Origin: Absicoccus porci | GTDB taxonomy: Bacteria > Bacillota_I > Bacilli_A > Erysipelotrichales > Erysipelotrichaceae | Direction of reading: 5' to 3' | NCBI RefSeq assembly: GCF_003725415.1 | Contig: NZ_RJQC01000004.1 | Span: 100,305 to 164,304, forward strand | DNA length: 64,000 bases | In this document: positions 27,587-36,478 of the stretch, piece after piece | Position numbering within the stretch: the first letter of the stretch is position 1 | Layout of the letters: each line of letters begins with the position of its first letter | The notes under the pieces: generated by a model | What the model saw: the letters and a program-made list of their open reading frames with translations, nothing else | Databases searched by the model: none | What the model was told of the DNA's origin: nothing | Translations under genes and position numbers: made by a program

Positions 27587-27940
27587 ATGAAAAAGCGTTT
27601 ACTGATCAGCCTGTTTACTATTTTATTCTTGTTGGTGGGTTGTGGAAGTGCCAAATATGCGAATAGCAAATATCTTGGTACCTGGAAGGCCACCCAAGCC
27701 GAAGCCTATGGTGTATCGATTTCAACAGAATCTCTTGTTGGTGAATTTTCCATGGATCTAAAGGAAGATGGCAGTGCAAAAGTTACCATCGATAAAGATA
27801 CGTACAAAGGGGATTGGGAAGAAATCAAAAATGGAATCCAGTTAAAAGATTCCAAAGATACAATGGATTTTAAAGCTAAAGATGGACATTTGATCCTTGA
27901 ATACAGTGGAGCTACGATTACCTTTGAAAAACAAAAGTAA
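27587..27940 (+). CDS. Small lipoprotein, function unknown
   Basis: A 117-residue protein with a signal peptide (MKKRLLISLFTILFLL) and lipobox LVGC at about 17-20, so it should be anchored to the outer face of the membrane. The mature part, KYLGTWKATQAEAYGVSIST and a repeated VTIDKDTYKGDW-type strand pattern, looks like a small beta-barrel of the lipocalin-like or DUF4923/DUF5640 kind found in Firmicutes lipoproteins; that fold call is inference. A promoter-like stretch and a good Shine-Dalgarno (agagagga) precede it, and a bidirectional terminator follows. Confidence 0.8.
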   Translation: MKKRLLISLFTILFLLVGCGSAKYANSKYLGTWKATQAEAYGVSISTESLVGEFSMDLKEDGSAKVTIDKDTYKGDWEEIKNGIQLKDSKDTMDFKAKDGHLILEYSGATITFEKQK

Positions 27941-27941
27941 A

Positions 27942-27974
27942 GATACGATCACATAAGATCGTATCCTTTGTTTT
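27942..27974. terminator. Bidirectional terminator
   Basis: GATACGATC-acataa-GATCGTATC hairpin (27943-27966) followed by CTTTGTTTTT on the plus strand; serves the lipoprotein gene, and may also serve the converging ACT gene. Confidence 0.75.
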
Positions 27975-28350
27975 TGAGACTAATTTCTAATTCTTCCTCT
28001 TCTTCACAATGAATCAACATGATGGGCTGTGGGGTATCCCAACCAAAAGTCGTATAGAGATAATCAATGTTGATGTTGCATTCTTTGACATCTTCTAATA
28101 ATCGATTCAAGCTGCCCACTTCATTGGAAACACGAACAGCTAAAACAGAATCCAAGTGTGTCAAGTATTGTTTCTTTAAGATTTCTTGTGCTTTCTCTGT
28201 GTCTGAAACGATCATACGGACAATCGCGAAAGCCGAACTATCGTTGGTCAATAGCGCATATAAATTGATATTGGCATCGGCTAATTCTTTCGTAATATCG
28301 TTGATTGCGCCTTTTTTATTTTCGGCAAAAACCGACAGTTGTTTCATCAT
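27949..28350 (-). CDS. ACT-domain protein
   Basis: A 133-residue protein built of two ACT-like repeats: residues 1-70 (KQLSVFAENKKGAINDITKE, INLYALLTNDSSAFAIVRMI) and 70-133 (VLAVRVSNEVGSLNRLLEDV, NIDYLYTTF). Standalone two-ACT proteins bind amino acids and act as sensors or regulators. No enzyme partner is adjacent; the nearest gene, divergent, is an Ldh-family oxidoreductase. The start could be either of the first two Met codons; both fit the Shine-Dalgarno (taggaggatgc). Confidence 0.85.
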   Translation of the reverse strand: MMKQLSVFAENKKGAINDITKELADANINLYALLTNDSSAFAIVRMIVSDTEKAQEILKKQYLTHLDSVLAVRVSNEVGSLNRLLEDVKECNINIDYLYTTFGWDTPQPIMLIHCEEEEELEISLKNKGYDLM

Positions 28351-28434
28351 GGTTGCATCCTCCTAAGTTTCCTCTATTATACGCGTTATTATGATAAGAT
28401 ACCAATAGAAAACATACGTTTGGAGGTAAAGAAA

Positions 28435-29547
28435 ATGGAAGAAACTCGTCCTTATGTTAGCTGGGACCTCATTCAAAATTTTATGATTGATGCGTTTCAA
28501 GCAGCGGGTGTACCCGAAGAAGACGCAAAAATTTGTACCGATGTATTAATGGAAAGTGATCGTCGTGGTATCGAAAGTCATGGTACCAACCGGTTCAAAC
28601 CCATTTATATTGATCGAATCAATGATGGCATCTTAAATCCGGTTACCCATTATGAAGTATTGAAAGATACGCCAACCACTTGTGTAGCCGATGCCCACGA
28701 TGGTATGGGTATGGTTGCGAGTTATAAGATGATGACTTCACTGATCGATAAAGCGAAAAAATATGGTTTAGCGATGGGTGCCATTAAGAATTCTTCACAT
28801 TATGGTATTGCTGGTTATTGGGCAACCATGGCTAGTAAAGAAGGCATGTTAGGTATCACCGGAACCAATGCCCGTCCTTCAATTGCACCTACCTTTGGTG
28901 TGGAAAACATGATGGGTACCAACCCACTTACATTCGCCTTCCCGACGGATGAAGATTTTGACTTTATTTTAGACTGTGCAACATCCATCGTTCAACGTGG
29001 CAAGATTGAATATTATGCCCGTTCAGGCAAACCAACACCAAAAGGTATGGTCATCGCTCATGATGGCACGGCTTTAACCGATTCTGAAGAAATTTTAAAG
29101 AAATTGGTGGAAGGAACCGCTGCTTTAACGCCATTGGGTGGTATTGGTGATGAAATGGCTGGTTATAAAGGCTATGGCTATGCTGCGGTTGTAGAAATTC
29201 TATCAGCAGCCCTAACCGGTGGCTTATTCATGAAAGATCTAACGAATAAGAATCCCGATGGAACCAAACGTCCTTATCATTTGGGTCATTTCTTCTTGGT
29301 CATCAATCCAGAATTCTTTATGGGTCTAGATACCTTTAAGAAAACAGCGGGTGATATCTTGCGTGGTTTACGTAACAGTCAAAAAGCACCTGGTCATGAT
29401 CGAATCTATACAGCTGGTGAAAAAGAATGGGATGTATGGCAAGTACGAAAAGACAAAGGGGTACCAATGGGCAAAGGTGTCCAAGATGATTTCAAAGCCG
29501 TACGTGATATGTATCATCTAAACTATCATTTTCCTTTTGAAGATTAA
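28435..29547 (+). CDS. Ldh family oxidoreductase (malate/L-sulfolactate/ureidoglycolate dehydrogenase type)
   Basis: NAD(P)-dependent dehydrogenase of the type II malate/lactate family, a fold distinct from classical MDH. The start is ATG 28435 with tggaggt upstream; the longer in-frame extension crosses the divergent ACT gene start and is rejected. The 370-residue protein has ESDRRGIESHGTNRF, AIKNSSHYGIAGYWA with the catalytic His, GTNARPSIAPTFG, and GTNPLTFAFP. Substrate within the family is not resolvable. It ends at a hairpin and stands as a single-gene unit. Confidence 0.92.
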   Translation: MEETRPYVSWDLIQNFMIDAFQAAGVPEEDAKICTDVLMESDRRGIESHGTNRFKPIYIDRINDGILNPVTHYEVLKDTPTTCVADAHDGMGMVASYKMMTSLIDKAKKYGLAMGAIKNSSHYGIAGYWATMASKEGMLGITGTNARPSIAPTFGVENMMGTNPLTFAFPTDEDFDFILDCATSIVQRGKIEYYARSGKPTPKGMVIAHDGTALTDSEEILKKLVEGTAALTPLGGIGDEMAGYKGYGYAAVVEILSAALTGGLFMKDLTNKNPDGTKRPYHLGHFFLVINPEFFMGLDTFKKTAGDILRGLRNSQKAPGHDRIYTAGEKEWDVWQVRKDKGVPMGKGVQDDFKAVRDMYHLNYHFPFED

Positions 29548-29551
29548 AGAT

Positions 29552-29595
29552 TAAGGCAGCTTCCTTGGATACGAAGCTGCCTACTATTTGTTTAA
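29552..29595 (+). terminator. Terminator after the Ldh-family gene
   Basis: Hairpin AGGCAGCTTC-cttggatac-GAAGCTGCCT (29554-29582) followed by actatttgttt, a weak T tract. Confidence 0.65.
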
Positions 29596-29626
29596 AAAAA
29601 GAGCTGTACGCATTATACAACTCTAC

Positions 29627-30019
29627 TTAGAATTTAACCGTATATGGACTTTCCGTAAAACTACAGAAAGTAGCAATGGCATTTTTTAAATAAAAACATG
29701 CGGTATTTCCATCACCAACAGCATACATTTCTTTTAGTTCTGGAAAAGCATCCAACATAGTGCCTTGTACATCTTCATCCGGATCATGGACAGCTTCGGC
29801 CTGTACACGGACCCAACGGTCACCCTTCACAGCTGTGATCTCAATTTTCGGATTTTTTAATAATTGTTGTGCCATCTTCTTTTTCAATCCGGTTTGAAAA
29901 TACAATTTGTCATTATAGATCAGTTCTGTTCCAATTGGACGTACATGTGGCTGGCCATCTTCGTCCGTTGCCAAAAACCATACACCGGCATCTTTTAAGA
30001 AATTATAAAGTTCTCCCAT
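29627..30019 (-). CDS. Pyridoxamine 5'-phosphate oxidase family protein
   Basis: A split-barrel flavin-binding protein of 130 residues, starting at ATG 30017-30019. Recognisable segments are WFLATDEDGQPHVRPIGTEL, KLYFQTGLKKKMAQQL and IEITAVKGDRWVRVQAEA, as in small FMN-binding PNPOx-like proteins of Firmicutes. It has no ferredoxin domain, unlike the other PNPOx-like gene at 2.5-3.1 kb. It is transcribed alone; the role may be flavin reduction or storage, but is unknown. Confidence 0.85.
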   Translation of the reverse strand: MGELYNFLKDAGVWFLATDEDGQPHVRPIGTELIYNDKLYFQTGLKKKMAQQLLKNPKIEITAVKGDRWVRVQAEAVHDPDEDVQGTMLDAFPELKEMYAVGDGNTACFYLKNAIATFCSFTESPYTVKF

Positions 30020-30075
30020 AAAAAACACTTCTTTTGTTTCATCCTATGTCACACAAAATAGATTGTCAATTCCGA

Positions 30076-30822
30076 TTATTCTAAAATCAACATCAAAACA
30101 AATCCCAACGCAAAACAAATCGTTCCCCAATTGGAATGTTCGCCTTCACTCATTTCTGGAATCAATTCTTCTACCACAACATACATCATGGCCCCGGCTG
30201 CAAAGGCTAATAACACCGGCATCCAAGGCAAGATCCAATGCGATAGCCAAATCGTCAATAAAGCACCAATGGGTTCCACAGCCCCTGATCCAACACCGGC
30301 TAAAAAGGTCTTGGGTTTTGACATACCCGCTGCATGTAACGGCATCGAAACGATGGCTCCTTCTGGAATATTTTGAATCGCAATACCCAAAGCTAAGGCA
30401 AACGCACCAGAAACAGCATTCGGATGAGCTAACCATCCAGCATAAACAATACCAACTGCCATACCTTCCGGTAAATTATGAAGCGTGACCGCAAATAACA
30501 ACTTCGTTGATTTTTGCAGGTGATTAGCAGGCCCTTCTTCTTGATCATCCATATGTGTATGGGGAATGACCACATCCAAAAACAAAAGAAAGCCCATACC
30601 CAATAAAAAACCACAAACAACGGGTCCTACCGTTTTGGCTTGTTCTAAGGCGGGTTCCAATAAGCTAAAAAAACTTGCTGAAACCATGATACCGGAGGCA
30701 AATCCTGTCATCATTCGTTTCGTTTGAGTGGACATGTCCTGGCGCATAAAAAAGACAAAAGCAGCGCCTAAACTGGTTCCTAAAAAGGGCAATAACAATC
30801 CTTGTAGTACTTGTATATTCAT
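30076..30822 (-). CDS. ZIP family metal transporter
   Basis: An eight-helix membrane protein of 248 residues for uptake of Zn2+ or related divalent metals. The two metal-binding helices are clear: TLHNLPEGMAVGI at ~112-124 and GIAIQNIPEGAIVSMPL at ~147-163. A short His/acidic loop VIPHTHMDDQEEG (~85-97) probably samples metal. It resembles ZupT/GufA-type transporters. Transcribed alone, with no Zur-like palindrome that I can identify upstream. Confidence 0.92.
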   Translation of the reverse strand: MNIQVLQGLLLPFLGTSLGAAFVFFMRQDMSTQTKRMMTGFASGIMVSASFFSLLEPALEQAKTVGPVVCGFLLGMGFLLFLDVVIPHTHMDDQEEGPANHLQKSTKLLFAVTLHNLPEGMAVGIVYAGWLAHPNAVSGAFALALGIAIQNIPEGAIVSMPLHAAGMSKPKTFLAGVGSGAVEPIGALLTIWLSHWILPWMPVLLAFAAGAMMYVVVEELIPEMSEGEHSNWGTICFALGFVLMLILE

Positions 30823-30880
30823 ATTCCTATTTTACCATAAAAGCAAAAAAAAAAATCGCGATTGCGATTTTCTTAACAAT

Positions 30881-30956
30881 TGGTGGAGCGTATCGGGATC
30901 GAACCGATGACCCCCTGCTTGCAAAGCAGGTGCTCTCCCATCTGAGCTAACACCCC
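30881..30956 (-). tRNA. tRNA-Ala (anticodon TGC), copy 1
   Basis: On the minus strand the gene begins GGGGTGTTAGCTCAG, has anticodon arm CTGCTTTGCAAGCAG with TGC, T-arm GGTTCGATCC and encoded CCA (76 nt). Sequence identical to the copy at 31093-31168. Confidence 0.97.
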
Positions 30957-30981
30957 ATTGGAAATAAATAATAAATAGAAA

Positions 30982-31058
<77 letters not shown>

Positions 31059-31092
31059 GCGATAATCGCCGAAGCGATATTTTAATAAAAAT

Positions 31093-31168
31093 TGGTGGAG
31101 CGTATCGGGATCGAACCGATGACCCCCTGCTTGCAAAGCAGGTGCTCTCCCATCTGAGCTAACACCCC
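31093..31168 (-). tRNA. tRNA-Ala (anticodon TGC), copy 2
   Basis: Same sequence as the tRNA-Ala at 30881-30956, with encoded CCA; second member of a tandem Ala-Ile cassette. Confidence 0.97.
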
Positions 31169-31194
31169 ATGTATATGAAAGCCAACAAATTAAA

Positions 31195-31271
<77 letters not shown>

Positions 31272-31337
31272 GCTTGTTGACTGCCTAATCATATTACCAT
31301 TACCAATATTTGATGTCAACACACTTTTTTACTTTTT

Positions 31338-32216
31338 TTAATAGATGCTCCATATCGAAATGACCAAAAAGACAATAAAGAATAAGACGATGGAAATCTG
31401 TCGAAAAGCCATTCGAAAAATAGGATAGGATGGTTTCTCTGGCAAAGGTCGTAAATCCTTCAAACCAAGGATACCATAGACAACCAATACAAATACGATA
31501 ATAGCGCGTAGTCCCATAAAATTGGTCAAATAATTTAAACCTACCGTAATGCCATTAAACAACATATGACAAACAATATTCAAAGATAGATTGCGATGTT
31601 TATAATAAACCAATCCCAAAAAAGTGCCGGTAAACATATGCATGATGCCCTGGGTAAAGTTCATATGCATCCATCCAAAAAGGATACCACTAAAAATGGC
31701 AGCAAACAGTGCCCCATAAGGCATGAGACTATGTTCAATCTCACCACGAAATAGGAGTTCTTCGCAACAAGGGGCAATAAACACCGCCGAAAGAATCATC
31801 AACACAACATACAATGGACTGTTGTATTCTGTTAAACTCCCATCCATAAAATGAACGCCCAATGCCATTTGAATCAATGTCAAAAGCATGGAAAAAGTAA
31901 TAGTGATGGTAAACATCGAAGCAACGGTCTTACTTACGGTTTCCCATGAAAAATTCCATTGAAAGTTTGATTTTGTCCATTTGACCCTCAACACTTTCTT
32001 ACCAATTAGAGCCGTCCCTCCCGTTGTCAATAACGTCAACAAAAACAGACGAATACCGGCATAGGTTTCTTCGTTGATATACACATAATAACGGGCATAG
32101 ATAGAACGTAAGATCCATCCTGCTAAGACCTGTGCCCCCGTAAATCCCAGCAAAAGCCAACCAATCCGTCGGACTTGTTTTTTTAGATCTTTCCATTTTG
32201 TGAAAACAGGTGGCAT
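31338..32216 (-). CDS. CPBP family intramembrane metalloprotease (CAAX/bacteriocin-processing type)
   Basis: A multi-span membrane protein of 292 residues with the glutamate motif CCEELLFRGEIEH (E152, E153, R157), the histidine segments FGWMHMNF and CHMLFNG, in the order typical of ABI/CPBP proteases. In Firmicutes these handle bacteriocin self-immunity or envelope signalling; no bacteriocin genes are visible here. It lies 11 bp downstream of a small conserved gene and just upstream of the tRNA cluster on the same strand. Confidence 0.88.
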   Translation of the reverse strand: MPPVFTKWKDLKKQVRRIGWLLLGFTGAQVLAGWILRSIYARYYVYINEETYAGIRLFLLTLLTTGGTALIGKKVLRVKWTKSNFQWNFSWETVSKTVASMFTITITFSMLLTLIQMALGVHFMDGSLTEYNSPLYVVLMILSAVFIAPCCEELLFRGEIEHSLMPYGALFAAIFSGILFGWMHMNFTQGIMHMFTGTFLGLVYYKHRNLSLNIVCHMLFNGITVGLNYLTNFMGLRAIIVFVLVVYGILGLKDLRPLPEKPSYPIFRMAFRQISIVLFFIVFLVISIWSIY

Positions 32217-32227
32217 AGTCTTTCCTC

Positions 32228-32485
32228 CTATTGATATTTAGCACGCCATCGATAATATTCTTCATCTTTCTTTTCATCGATGGTCACTTCTTCTTCATAC
32301 AACCCAAAATGGGCTTTTGGATATAATACTTTAAAATCCGAATACGATACGACACTGTGCCAATTCGGATTTTGAAGACGAATCTTTCCTTCTTGCAAGA
32401 CTACCAAGGTTCCATCTTCAATGATGACCAAGACATGACCTGCTTTTAAATATTCAACAACTTCTACCGATTCAATAATTTTCAT
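32228..32485 (-). CDS. Small protein of unknown function
   Basis: An 85-residue acidic protein that I do not recognise. It has no signal peptide or membrane helix. The N-terminal half alternates hydrophobic residues (VLVIIEDGTLVVLQEGKIRL) as in a small beta-sheet domain, and the C-terminus is charged (DEKKDEEYYRWRAKYQ). It precedes the CPBP protease by 11 bp, so the two probably share a transcript and perhaps a job. It begins after a terminator following rubrerythrin. Confidence 0.65.
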   Translation of the reverse strand: MKIIESVEVVEYLKAGHVLVIIEDGTLVVLQEGKIRLQNPNWHSVVSYSDFKVLYPKAHFGLYEEEVTIDEKKDEEYYRWRAKYQ

Positions 32486-32499
32486 AGTACCTCAAAATA

Positions 32500-32526
32500 T
32501 AAAGGCTGGAAAATCCAGCCTCTCTA
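32500..32526 (-). terminator. Terminator after the rubrerythrin gene
   Basis: Hairpin AGGCTGG-atttt-CCAGCCT (32503-32521) followed on the minus strand by TTATATTTTG. Confidence 0.7.
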
Positions 32527-33069
32527 TTATTCAAAATGTTCTTTCAATTCTTGGAAATAGCTCTTTGGATGTGCACATACTGGGCATTTTTCCGGTGCAT
32601 TTGGTCCGACAAATACATGTCCGCAATTCAAGCAGATCCATACTGTATCAGGTGCCTTTTTGAACATCGTATCGTCTTCAACTTCTTTTAACATTGCTCT
32701 ATAACGAGCTTCATGATGTTTTTCGATTTTCGCTACGCCATCAAATAAACGAGCAATTTCATCAAAACCTTCTTCACGAGCTGTTTTGGCAAAACCGGCA
32801 TACATATCGGTCCATTCGTAGTTTTCACCAGCCGCTGCATCTTTCAAGTTTTCTGTCGTTGTTGGAACGGCACCACCATGCAACGCTTTAAACCACAATT
32901 TCGCATGTTCTTTTTCATTGCCTGCTGTTTCTAAGAAGATATTTTGAATCTTTACATATCCATCTTTCTTAGCTTGGGAAGCATAATACTGATACTTAAT
33001 GCTTGCTTGGCTTTCACCCGCAAAAGCCGTCTCTAAGTTTTTTTCTGTCTGAGAACCTTTTAATTCCAT
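32527..33069 (-). CDS. Rubrerythrin
   Basis: Cytoplasmic non-haem iron protein that reduces hydrogen peroxide in anaerobes. The 180-residue protein begins with a ferritin-like diiron domain ([46 protein letters not shown]) and ends with a rubredoxin-type FeCys4 site (C146, C149, C162, C165, in [12 protein letters not shown] and EKCPVC). Its presence fits an anaerobic or microaerophilic host. A strong Shine-Dalgarno (gaggaggt) precedes the start; it is monocistronic. Confidence 0.96.
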   Translation of the reverse strand: MELKGSQTEKNLETAFAGESQASIKYQYYASQAKKDGYVKIQNIFLETAGNEKEHAKLWFKALHGGAVPTTTENLKDAAAGENYEWTDMYAGFAKTAREEGFDEIARLFDGVAKIEKHHEARYRAMLKEVEDDTMFKKAPDTVWICLNCGHVFVGPNAPEKCPVCAHPKSYFQELKEHFE

Positions 33070-33110
33070 AAAATCAGACCTCCTCTTTGTTGATTATTAT
33101 ACCATTTTTT

Positions 33111-33500
33111 TTAGTCATTTGAGGCCCAATTTGGAATTTCTGATCCCCGTCGAATCAATACCGCTTTCTGAAAATCCGTTTGATTTAAAAATTCCATGAT
33201 TGCCAAGGTTTCTTTTTCATCACATCCTAATAAGAATTTCACAACACAATCTTTCTTTAAGATATCGGCACTAATGACCAATGCATCCACACGATTGGTT
33301 TTTTTCGATCCTTGGTAAATATGAATTGGATCACCAGCCGGATCAATGGTATCGGTCAAATACCCATAATCCACGGGATACACTAAATTGGTAAATTGTT
33401 TGTGTTTGGATCCTTTGGGATAATCAATCTCGATCGAGCTCGATAACACAAGTGTATCCACTTTTTGCCAGAAGAGCGCATTATTTTCAATCTCTTGCAT
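33111..33500 (-). CDS. Inorganic pyrophosphatase-like protein
   Basis: A 129-residue protein starting at ATG 33498-33500 behind aggagg. It carries pieces of the family I soluble pyrophosphatase fold: IEIDYPKGSKHKQ, NLVYPVDYGYLTDT and the acidic DPAGDPIHIY that resembles the DPxDxP metal site, here with Gly for one residue. It is shorter than canonical PPases (about 170 or more), so it may be a specialised or divergent member. It is monocistronic, between rubrerythrin and a thioredoxin-like lipoprotein. Confidence 0.7.
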   Translation of the reverse strand: MQEIENNALFWQKVDTLVLSSSIEIDYPKGSKHKQFTNLVYPVDYGYLTDTIDPAGDPIHIYQGSKKTNRVDALVISADILKKDCVVKFLLGCDEKETLAIMEFLNQTDFQKAVLIRRGSEIPNWASND

Positions 33501-33565
33501 AAATCCTCCTGAAAATATGTACACTCATTATATCATTCTTGAAAGAGTTTACAAGAAATGCAACT

Positions 33566-34078
33566 TTATTGGGCGTTGTTTTCAACAAAATCCCAGAAAT
33601 CTTCATATTCGGCTTGTTCAAAATCAATTTGTGACGTATTCTTCCACAAAGCAACGGTCTTATCCGAATCATTGAAACCAATGGCTGCTTGTTTGACCTT
33701 TCCCTTTTTAACGGCATATAAAGCCGGAGTATACATAAAATATGGTGTAATTTTCAGTAAAGCTTTGCCATCATCCGTTGTCGAAATTAAATGATCTGCA
33801 TCTTCGGTTTCTTTTTGAAACCCAAAATCGGTTGAATCAATCACATAGACAGTAATATTTTTATGTTCACCCTTGGTCTTTTTGATGTAAGCATTCAATT
33901 TCTTACAAAATTGACAACCATCCCGCTCGACCATAAATACAAATGTATCTTTCTTCTTCATTTTTTCTTGAAGTTGACTCACGGTAATATCTTTGGTTTG
34001 AAAATCCTTTCCCGATTGACAACCCATTAATGCCAAACACATGGTTAGGACACATACGATTGATACGAAACGTTTCAT
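33566..34078 (-). CDS. Thioredoxin-fold lipoprotein
   Basis: Surface-anchored protein of about 170 residues with a signal peptide MKRFVSIVCVLTMCLAL and lipobox LMGC. The mature part has the redox motif DGCQFCKKLNAYIKK (CxxC) and a thioredoxin-like TPALYAVKKGKVKQAAIG. It probably reduces or isomerises disulfides, or handles peroxides, at the cell surface. The ATG at 34078 has the best-spaced Shine-Dalgarno (ggaag); codons at 34084 and 34087 are alternatives. It is coupled to the glycerate kinase gene, whose stop overlaps this start region. Confidence 0.82.
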   Translation of the reverse strand: MKRFVSIVCVLTMCLALMGCQSGKDFQTKDITVSQLQEKMKKKDTFVFMVERDGCQFCKKLNAYIKKTKGEHKNITVYVIDSTDFGFQKETEDADHLISTTDDGKALLKITPYFMYTPALYAVKKGKVKQAAIGFNDSDKTVALWKNTSQIDFEQAEYEDFWDFVENNAQ

Positions 34079-34083
34079 GTTCA

Positions 34084-35208
34084 TCACTTCCTTAATCCAT
34101 CGACTAATTTAGTTATACTATAAGCCAATGCTTCCAGTTTTTCCGGGCCCTGCGCTAACGCTTGATGAAACGACATGGCTCGATCGGCCGTTGAAAAAAT
34201 ACCAATCATTCCCGTTTGATATACATCTTGATAGCCTTTACCTAAAGCACCCGATAAACAAATGACTGGTTTTCCATACTGATTGGCGAGTTCACAAACC
34301 CCATAGGGAACTTTTCCATACATGGTTTGGGCATCGGTCTGCCCTTCTCCGGTAATCACTAAATCACAATCTTGGATATCCTTGGCCATATGATTGGTTT
34401 CCATCAACAAGGAAATTCCTGCTTGTTGACGGGCATGGAATACGCCTAATAAGACACCGCCAATGCCACCGGCTGCACCCGATCCTTCATAAACATCCAT
34501 ATCCACATGAAAGGTCTGTTGGACTTTATCTCGATACAAGGCCATCCAATGATCAATGTCTTTCATTTGATTGGTGAAAATACCTTTTTGTGCACCAAAA
34601 ATATACGTGGCTCCTTCGGGCCCTAAGAGATGATTTTTGACATCACAAGCCACAATGATTTCAATCGATGGCTTTTTAAATTGGCGTTTATCCATAAAGG
34701 CAATCTTTTTCAAACTATAAATGCCCGGCTCCAACTCTTTCCGTTTTTTATCGTAGAATTTGACGCCAAAAGCACGTAAGATGCCCATACCACCATCGTT
34801 GGTGCCACTACCACCCAAACCAATGACCAGTTTTTTAGCCCCTCGATGGATTGCATCTTTGATCATCAAACCAACCCCATACGAAGAAGCTACCATGGGA
34901 TTGCGCTTTTCTTTGGGCGTCATATTCAGCCCAATGCAACTAGCTACATCCATGACCGCAATCGAACCATTATAGGCATAGTGGGCATGAATCGATTTGC
35001 CATAAGCATCCACGGTTTGACATGTCACCATTTTGCCGTGAATCACATCACAAAAGACCGCGGCTGTTCCTTCGCCCCCATCGGCCATGGGATACTTTAC
35101 ACACGTATGGGCTGGATTGGCATGAAGAATTCCGGCTTCAATGCGATCACAAGCTTGCGATGATGTCATACATCCTTTATAGGAATCGCTCGCAATTACA
35201 ACTTTCAT
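34084..35208 (-). CDS. Glycerate kinase (GarK/GlxK family)
   Basis: Phosphorylates D-glycerate to 2- or 3-phosphoglycerate. The 374-residue length is standard. Family segments: MKVVIASDSYKGCMTSSQAC at the N-terminus, YPMADGGEGTAAVF, GLGGSGTNDGGMGILRAFG, GSGAAGGIGGVLLGVF, and TGEGQTDAQTMYGKVPYGV. It is divergent from coaBC and in an apparent operon with the thioredoxin-like lipoprotein. The substrate source (glyoxylate, serine or tartrate catabolism) is not indicated by neighbours, although a D-2-hydroxyacid dehydrogenase occurs elsewhere in the window. Confidence 0.94.
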   Translation of the reverse strand: MKVVIASDSYKGCMTSSQACDRIEAGILHANPAHTCVKYPMADGGEGTAAVFCDVIHGKMVTCQTVDAYGKSIHAHYAYNGSIAVMDVASCIGLNMTPKEKRNPMVASSYGVGLMIKDAIHRGAKKLVIGLGGSGTNDGGMGILRAFGVKFYDKKRKELEPGIYSLKKIAFMDKRQFKKPSIEIIVACDVKNHLLGPEGATYIFGAQKGIFTNQMKDIDHWMALYRDKVQQTFHVDMDVYEGSGAAGGIGGVLLGVFHARQQAGISLLMETNHMAKDIQDCDLVITGEGQTDAQTMYGKVPYGVCELANQYGKPVICLSGALGKGYQDVYQTGMIGIFSTADRAMSFHQALAQGPEKLEALAYSITKLVDGLRK

Positions 35209-35287
35209 AGTTTCAGTTTACCATAGAAAAGATTGAGTTCAAAATGACGATACTATATAATGAAGAGAGTTTATGTGGAGGTTTACT

Positions 35288-36478
35288 ATGGCCAAAAAAC
35301 ACGTATTGATTGGCGTTTGTGGAGGAATTGCCGCCTACAAAGCTTGTGATCTAGTCAGCACTCTTTCCAAACGTGATTTCGAAATAAAAGTTATGATGAC
35401 AGAACATGCCGCACACTTTGTTCCGCCATTATCGTTTGAAGCCTTATCAAAAAATCCGGTTGAAACCGATTTGTTTCATAATCCCGATGATCCCATTGCG
35501 CATATCAGCTTAGCCAATTGGGCAGATATTGTCGTTTTGGTACCAGCTACAGCCAATGTGATCGCCAAAGTGGTCCATGGCATCAGTGATGATATTGTAT
35601 CTACCACTTTTTTAGCTTGTACATGCACCAAATTGATTTGTCCAGCCATGAATGTGGATATGTATGAAAATCCAGTGACCCAAGAAAATATCCAAAAAGC
35701 CAAAGACTTGGGATATCAATTTGTGGAACCGGTTGTTGGTCATTTGGCATGCGATGCAACAGGCAAAGGTAAATTAGCGCCGGTATCCGATATCGTAGAT
35801 TGCATTGAACAATTGACTCATCCCGATCTATCTTTAGCAGGCAAGCATGTACTGATTACAGCAGGACCTACCCAAGAACCGATGGATCCCGTGCGTTTTA
35901 TTTCCAATCATTCATCGGGTAAACAAGGCTATGCGATTGCACAAGCCGCCAAAGATATGGGTGCCAATGTGACGGTGGTTTGTGGACCTTGTGCGCTAGC
36001 GGATTTACCAGGTGTAAAAATGATCCATGTGCAAACAGCCCAAGAAATGTTTGAAGCCGTAAAAGAAAATTATGAAAAGGCCGATTATATCATTATGGCC
36101 GCTGCAGTTGGTGATTATCGTCCCGAAGTCATCTCTGATCAAAAAATCAAGAAGTCCGATGAAACTATGCAACTTCGTCTTGTGAAAAATCCAGATATCT
36201 TGGCATATGTTGGTCAACACAAGACTCATCAAATTTTATGTGGTTTTGCGATGGAAACCCAAGATTTGGAAAAGAATGCCCGTCAAAAACTCATCGATAA
36301 GAATTGTGATGTATTGATTGGCAATAACTTATTTGTAGAAGGGGCTGGTTTTCAAGGAGATACCAATGTTGTCTGCTTGATCACCAAAGAGTCCATTGAT
36401 CGATTGCCTAAGTTGACGAAATCGGAATTAGGATATAAAATTCTAAAGACTATGTCGAAACTAGAAAAGGAAAAATAA
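35288..36478 (+). CDS. coaBC: Bifunctional phosphopantothenoylcysteine decarboxylase/phosphopantothenate-cysteine ligase
   Basis: Two consecutive steps of coenzyme A synthesis. Residues 1 to ~185 are the FMN-dependent decarboxylase, with LIGVCGGIAAYKACDL, His in LSFEALSKNPV, and the active-site PAMNVDMYENP. Residues ~190-396 are the CTP-dependent ligase: VLITAGPTQEPMDPVRFISN, HSSGKQGYAIAQAA, AAAVGDYRP and the lysine motif KIKKS. The start is ATG 35288 with ggaggt upstream. It overlaps coaX by one base (TAATG), so two CoA genes form an operon. Confidence 0.96.
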   Translation: MAKKHVLIGVCGGIAAYKACDLVSTLSKRDFEIKVMMTEHAAHFVPPLSFEALSKNPVETDLFHNPDDPIAHISLANWADIVVLVPATANVIAKVVHGISDDIVSTTFLACTCTKLICPAMNVDMYENPVTQENIQKAKDLGYQFVEPVVGHLACDATGKGKLAPVSDIVDCIEQLTHPDLSLAGKHVLITAGPTQEPMDPVRFISNHSSGKQGYAIAQAAKDMGANVTVVCGPCALADLPGVKMIHVQTAQEMFEAVKENYEKADYIIMAAAVGDYRPEVISDQKIKKSDETMQLRLVKNPDILAYVGQHKTHQILCGFAMETQDLEKNARQKLIDKNCDVLIGNNLFVEGAGFQGDTNVVCLITKESIDRLPKLTKSELGYKILKTMSKLEKEK